From Pseudomonadota bacterium (lineage in GTDB: Bacteria > Pseudomonadota > Alphaproteobacteria > Rhizobiales > Hyphomicrobiaceae): a stretch of DNA of 9,495 nucleotides. The first letter of the stretch is position 1; each line of letters opens with the position of its first letter. Below, piece by piece: positions 5,881 to 9,495 of this stretch. The stretch is from NCBI GenBank assembly GCA_023430845.1, contig JAEYYJ010000075.1, forward strand, positions 1-9,495, given 5' to 3'. The position numbers were made by a program, and so were the translations under genes. The notes beneath the pieces were generated by a model that had not been told where the DNA came from, made no database searches, and saw only the letters and a list, made by a program, of their open reading frames with translations.

Positions 5881-7740
5881 ATGGGCTGGAGGGCGGCTGC
5901 AGGGCCGAGCACGCGCGCACGATCGACGCTTCTCAGTGGATGGACTGGGACGTGCACGTTCCTTTGCGCCCTGCTCATCACTGCAATCTGCAGCCTGGGA
6001 CCTGCCGCGGCGGGGGCACAGTCCCAGCGCGGCATCGCCATGCACGGCGCGCCTGTGCTGCCGGTCGATTTCCCGCATCTCCCCTACGTGAACCCCGATG
6101 CACCCAAAGGCGGGCGCATCGTGCTCGGCCAGCATGGCACGTTCGACAGTCTGACGCCGTTCATCATCCGTGGCGTCGCAGCTGCCGGACTGCGCGACTA
6201 CGTCTATGAGAGCCTGCTCGCGCGCTCGCTCGACGAGCCTTTCTCGCTCTATGGCTTGATCGCCAAGTCGATCGAGGTGCCGGCTGACCGCAGCTTCATC
6301 ACATTCCATCTCGATCCGCGCGCGCGCTTCTCGGACGGTCAGCCGGTCACGCCGGAGGATGTGTATTTTTCCTGGGAGCAGCTGAAGGACAAGGGCCCGC
6401 CCTTCATGCGCGCCCACTATCGCACGGTCGAGAAGGTGGCGATCCTCTCATCGCACACCATCCGCTTCGATTTCGGTGCGCACGGCAATCGCGAGGCGCC
6501 GCTGCTGCTTGGTCTGATGCCCATCCTGCCGAAGCATCATATGGATGCCGGAACCTTCGAGCAGACCTCGCTCGATATCCCAATTGGCAGCGGCCCCTAC
6601 ACTGTGGATTCGCTCGAGGCCGGGCGCACGATCACGTACCGCCGCAATCCCGAATGGTGGGGCCGCGATCTTCCCATCAACCGCGGCCGGTTCAACTTCG
6701 ACGAGGTCCGCTTCGACTATTACCGCGACGCCACCGCGCTCTTCGAGGCTTTCAAGAGTGGGCAGATCTCGCTCAGGCCCGAAGAAGATCCCGCGCGCTG
6801 GGCCGAGGGCCGATCGATCCCCGCCGTCACTGAAGGCCGCATCAAGATCGGCGAATTCGATGTGGGTGTGCCGGCCGGCATGGCAGCCTTCGCCTTCAAT
6901 ACACGGCGTTGGCCATTCGATGACGTGCGCGTGCGGCAGGCCCTGATCCAGATGTTCGATTTTGAATGGATCAACCGCAATCTCTATCACGACGGCTTTA
7001 CGCGCACGCAAAGCTACTTCGAGCGATCGGCACTCGCCTCGACGGGCCGGCCTGCCGATGACCGTGAGCGCGCGCTGCTCGCGCCCTTCGCGGAGCTGAT
7101 CAAACCTGAAGTTCTGGATGGGACGTGGCAGCTTCCCGTGAGCGATGGCACCGGCCACAATCGCGAGAATCTCTCGCGCGGTATTGCCCTGCTCAAGGAG
7201 GCGGGCTTCTCGCTGCAGCGCGGACGCATGCAGGCCGCCGACGGACGCGCCCTCGCTTTCGAAATTCTCGCCGCCACGCGGGCGCAAGAGCGCCTCATGC
7301 TGAGTTTCACCAATACGCTGAAGCGGATCGGCATCGAGGTGCGCGTGCGGCAGGTGGACAGCTCGCAATACCAGGAGCGACTGCGCACGTTCGACTTCGA
7401 CATGATCCAGGCGCAGTGGTCGGCGTCGCTCTCACCCGGCAATGAGCAGGTCAACCGCTGGGGCAGCGCGGCGGCCGATATCGACCGTTCGCTGAACTAT
7501 CCTGGCGTGAAAAATCCCGCGGTGGACGCCATGATCGAGGCGCTGCTCAAGGCCGAGGAACGCGAGGATTTCGAGGCCGGCGTGCGTGCCCTCGATCGCG
7601 CGCTCATCTCCGGCGATTATGTGATCCCGCTCTTTCATGCGCGGCGGCAGTGGGTGGGCTACTGGGCATATCTCCAGCCGGCACCGCGTCCGACGCTGTT
7701 CGGCTTCAATGTCGATACGTGGTGGCACGAGCCGCGCTGA
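5881..7740 (+). CDS. YejA-like ABC transporter oligopeptide-binding protein (SBP family 5)
   Basis: Periplasmic solute-binding protein of family 5, closest in pattern to YejA, the peptide receptor of the YejABEF importer. The product is 619 aa from ATG 5881, typical of the group. The signal peptide spans about 1-46, with a hydrophobic core at 26-44 and cleavage after AGA. The mature N-terminus has the YejA-type block HLPYVNPDAPKGG (66-78) then GTFDSLTPFI (86-95). Family-5 signatures follow: FSDGQPVTPEDVYFSW (150-165), GLMPILPKH (211-219), IGSGPYTVDSLEAG (235-248), RRNPEWWG (254-261) and RVRQALIQMFDFEW (350-363). The C-terminus is DTWWHEPR. The start is chosen because it begins just before a clean signal peptide; no clear ribosome binding site precedes it, and GTG codons at 5866 and 5872 are alternatives. 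No permease or ATPase gene adjoins it here. Substrate is inferred as peptides only from family. Confidence 0.9.
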   Translation: MGWRAAAGPSTRARSTLLSGWTGTCTFLCALLITAICSLGPAAAGAQSQRGIAMHGAPVLPVDFPHLPYVNPDAPKGGRIVLGQHGTFDSLTPFIIRGVAAAGLRDYVYESLLARSLDEPFSLYGLIAKSIEVPADRSFITFHLDPRARFSDGQPVTPEDVYFSWEQLKDKGPPFMRAHYRTVEKVAILSSHTIRFDFGAHGNREAPLLLGLMPILPKHHMDAGTFEQTSLDIPIGSGPYTVDSLEAGRTITYRRNPEWWGRDLPINRGRFNFDEVRFDYYRDATALFEAFKSGQISLRPEEDPARWAEGRSIPAVTEGRIKIGEFDVGVPAGMAAFAFNTRRWPFDDVRVRQALIQMFDFEWINRNLYHDGFTRTQSYFERSALASTGRPADDRERALLAPFAELIKPEVLDGTWQLPVSDGTGHNRENLSRGIALLKEAGFSLQRGRMQAADGRALAFEILAATRAQERLMLSFTNTLKRIGIEVRVRQVDSSQYQERLRTFDFDMIQAQWSASLSPGNEQVNRWGSAAADIDRSLNYPGVKNPAVDAMIEALLKAEEREDFEAGVRALDRALISGDYVIPLFHARRQWVGYWAYLQPAPRPTLFGFNVDTWWHEPR

Positions 7741-7803
7741 CCGCGCTTTCCCTGCGACCAGCAGAAAAACGGCGCCAGCCCGTCTCGCCGCGTCGCGATG
7801 GGT

Positions 7804-7832
7804 CTTAATCTCCCGGCTCAATCGGGTATCAT
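7804..7832 (+). promoter_or_regulatory. Weak candidate promoter for the quinone oxidoreductase gene
   Basis: TATCAT (7827-7832) is a fair -10 hexamer in the 138-bp gap after the peptide-binding protein gene. The matching -35 would be near 7804-7810 (CTTAAT/TTAATC), which is poor. A small CCCG...CGGG dyad (7812-7826) lies between them. No clear terminator ends the upstream gene, so readthrough is possible. Confidence 0.25.
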
Positions 7833-7878
7833 GGCCCAAAGGCCGGAAAGGCTCGGGATCAGCTGCGGAGAAAGCGCC

Positions 7879-8853
7879 ATGATGAAAGCAGTGGTCGTCG
7901 GTACGTCCGGCGTCGAAGTGCAGGAAGTACCGAAGCCAACGCCGGGACCGACGCAGGTTCTGGTTCGCGTCAGGGCGAGTGGCCTCAATCGCGCCGATCT
8001 GATCATGGCATCGGGCCGGGCCCATGGCGCTCATGGCGGTGCCGGCGCCATTCTCGGGCTCGAATTCTCGGGCGAGGTGGTGGATGTCGGCAGTCAGGTG
8101 AGTGGCATCAAGGCGGGCGACCGCGTGATGTGCTCGGGCAATGCCGGATATGCTGAGTACGCCGTCACCGACTACGGACGCGTCTCCAAGATCCCAGCGA
8201 ACAACATGTCCTTCACGCAGGCGGCGACGCTGCCCGTCGCGCTGCAGACCATGCACAATGCGGTCGTGACCGCCGGACGGCTGCGCAAGGGAGAGAGCAT
8301 TCTCATTCAGGGTGCAAGCTCGGGTGTCGGGCTCATGGGCTTGCAGATTGCAAAGCATATGGGTGCGAGCCTCGTGCTCGGCTCGTCTACGAACCCTGGA
8401 CGGCGTGCGCGCCTGAAGGAATTCGGCGCTGATGTCGCCATCGATACGACCGATGCGACGTGGCCCGATGCCGTGATCAGAGCGACTGACGGCAAGGGCG
8501 TGGATGTGATCGTGGACCAGATCTCGGGGCCCGTCGCGAACGGCAATCTCAAGGCCGCGAAGGTACTCGGCCGCATCGTCAATGTCGGGCGGCTCGGTGG
8601 CTTCACCGGCGAGTTCGACTTCGATCTCCATGCCGCGAAGCGCATCGACTACATCGGCGTCACGTTCCGCACGCGTTCGGTCGAGGAAGTGCGCGAGATC
8701 AATCGCCTCATGCGCGTCGATCTCTGGGATGCCGTCGAGAGCGGCAAGCTCGCACTGCCGATCGACAAGACTTATACGCTCGATGAGGCTGCAGAGGCGC
8801 TCGCGCACATGAAGGTCAACGAGCACTTCGGCAAGATCGTCCTCACCCAGTAG
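7879..8853 (+). CDS. Zinc-free NAD(P)H:quinone oxidoreductase (MDR superfamily)
   Basis: Cytosolic oxidoreductase of the medium-chain dehydrogenase/reductase superfamily, quinone oxidoreductase-like branch, which reduces quinones or enones with NAD(P)H. The product is 324 aa, the family norm. The catalytic GroES-like domain has VRASGLNRADLIMASG (31-46), LGLEFSGEVVDVG (59-71) and AGDRV (79-83). LPVALQTMHNAV (118-129) leads into the Rossmann nucleotide-binding loop GASSGVG (145-151). FGADVAIDTT and GKGVDVIVDQISG follow. The Cys/His zinc ligands of alcohol dehydrogenases are absent. ATG 7879 is preceded by GGAG (7867-7870) with 8 nt spacing; the second ATG at 7882 is also possible, and farther-upstream in-frame starts lack that support. 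The gene is followed after 8 bp by an MBL-fold hydrolase gene, probably in one transcript. The substrate cannot be told from sequence. Confidence 0.9.
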   Translation: MMKAVVVGTSGVEVQEVPKPTPGPTQVLVRVRASGLNRADLIMASGRAHGAHGGAGAILGLEFSGEVVDVGSQVSGIKAGDRVMCSGNAGYAEYAVTDYGRVSKIPANNMSFTQAATLPVALQTMHNAVVTAGRLRKGESILIQGASSGVGLMGLQIAKHMGASLVLGSSTNPGRRARLKEFGADVAIDTTDATWPDAVIRATDGKGVDVIVDQISGPVANGNLKAAKVLGRIVNVGRLGGFTGEFDFDLHAAKRIDYIGVTFRTRSVEEVREINRLMRVDLWDAVESGKLALPIDKTYTLDEAAEALAHMKVNEHFGKIVLTQ

Positions 8854-8861
8854 GTCCGACG

Positions 8862-9495
8862 ATGAAATTCGGCAGCTACAATCTCGATATTCTCATCACC
8901 GGGTATCCGGGCAAGTCCGTCTGTCACGGCAGTCTCGGCTGGAGCACCATCGCACTGCTGCGAGCTGAGGGGCGCGTCGCGCTCATTGATGTCGGATCGT
9001 TCAATCAGCGCGCGCTCATCCAGAAGCAGCTCGCCGCGCGCGGCTTGAAACCCGCCGACGTTACCGACGTGATCCTGACGCACTCGCATCACGATCACTC
9101 GGTGAACTGGGTCATGTTTCCCAATGCGCGTGTGCATATTGGCGCAGGGGAGCTCGAATGGTCGCTGAAGGAGCCGTTCGGCACAGGGCCGGTTCCCGAA
9201 CTCTACGTGCGAGAGCTCGCTGGCTCGCCGCAACTTGTGCGCGTCACGCCGGGGAGCGAGGTACTACCCGGCATCGTCAGCCACCACGCGCCCGGTCACA
9301 CACCCGGCCACCTCATCTTCATGATCGAAGGTGCGGAGCGCGATGTCATCTTCACGGGCGATGCCGCAAAGAACCGCGTCGAGCTGACCACGCTCGAAGC
9401 GGATATGACGTACGATCCCGCTGTCACGCGCAGTTCAATTGAGTTCATGTGGAATCTGTGGCGGCAAAAGCCGAACACACTGCTCGTGCCGGGGC
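8862..9495 (+). CDS. MBL-fold metallo-hydrolase (3' end beyond window)
   Basis: Metallo-beta-lactamase-fold hydrolase, partial: 211 residues are visible and the frame is still open at the window edge. The dinuclear metal site is intact: THSHHDH with H74, H76, D78 and H79, then H146 in APGHTPGH and D167 in FTGDA; the next ligand, usually a His near the C-terminus, would fall beyond the edge. No signal peptide is seen, so it is likely cytosolic. ATG 8862 lies 8 bp after the stop of the quinone oxidoreductase gene, with AGG overlapping that stop codon (8852-8854) as a weak ribosome binding site. This tight spacing argues for translation coupling and a shared pathway. The substrate is unknown; glyoxalase II, lactonase and other thioester or ester hydrolases all share this core, and nothing here picks between them. 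Confidence 0.85.
   Translation, partial: MKFGSYNLDILITGYPGKSVCHGSLGWSTIALLRAEGRVALIDVGSFNQRALIQKQLAARGLKPADVTDVILTHSHHDHSVNWVMFPNARVHIGAGELEWSLKEPFGTGPVPELYVRELAGSPQLVRVTPGSEVLPGIVSHHAPGHTPGHLIFMIEGAERDVIFTGDAAKNRVELTTLEADMTYDPAVTRSSIEFMWNLWRQKPNTLLVPG

Noticed and set aside
7432..8826. 464-codon open frame on the minus strand across the peptide-binding and quinone oxidoreductase genes
   Set aside because: It spans two well-supported genes and their spacer on the other strand and has no recognisable domain. Long antisense open frames are expected in GC-rich codon-biased DNA.

Overview
The window looks like ordinary core chromosome from a high-GC alphaproteobacterium, most likely of the order Hyphomicrobiales (Rhizobiales). 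This is an inference from four things: the gene order rplY-pth-ychF, an invasion-associated locus B (IalB) family protein, a long YejA-type peptide-binding protein, and Ala/Lys/Pro-rich tails on L25, Pth and IalB. No species can be named from the sequence alone. I see no phage, transposon, CRISPR, toxin-antitoxin or other mobile feature, and no tRNA or rRNA.

Layout, left to right. A tolC-type outer-membrane efflux channel gene lies on the minus strand (51-1526). It is separated by about 450 bp of non-coding DNA from a divergent plus-strand operon. That operon has a good promoter and a structured leader, then rplY (ribosomal protein L25/CTC, 1981-2682), pth (peptidyl-tRNA hydrolase, 2733-3476) and ychF (Obg-like ATPase, 3493-4590). 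All three act on translation: 5S rRNA binding in the ribosome, recycling of peptidyl-tRNA, and a ribosome-associated ATPase. The ychF gene converges on a minus-strand gene for a secreted IalB-family protein (4686-5513). The 95-bp gap holds two back-to-back intrinsic terminators, one per strand.

A second divergent spacer (5514-5880) separates ialB from a plus-strand gene for a periplasmic YejA-like oligopeptide-binding protein (5881-7740). Its permease and ATPase genes are not beside it here. After a 138-bp gap come a zinc-free NAD(P)H:quinone oxidoreductase of the MDR superfamily (7879-8853) and, 8 bp later, an MBL-fold metallo-hydrolase cut by the window end (8862 onward). These two are probably co-transcribed.

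The most interesting non-coding signal is the rplY leader (about 1876-1980). A near-perfect promoter is followed by a terminator-like hairpin with a U-rich tract just before the ribosome binding site. An alternative 6-bp pairing competes with the base of that hairpin, which suggests attenuation or autoregulation of the operon. I found no convincing undescribed multi-gene system.
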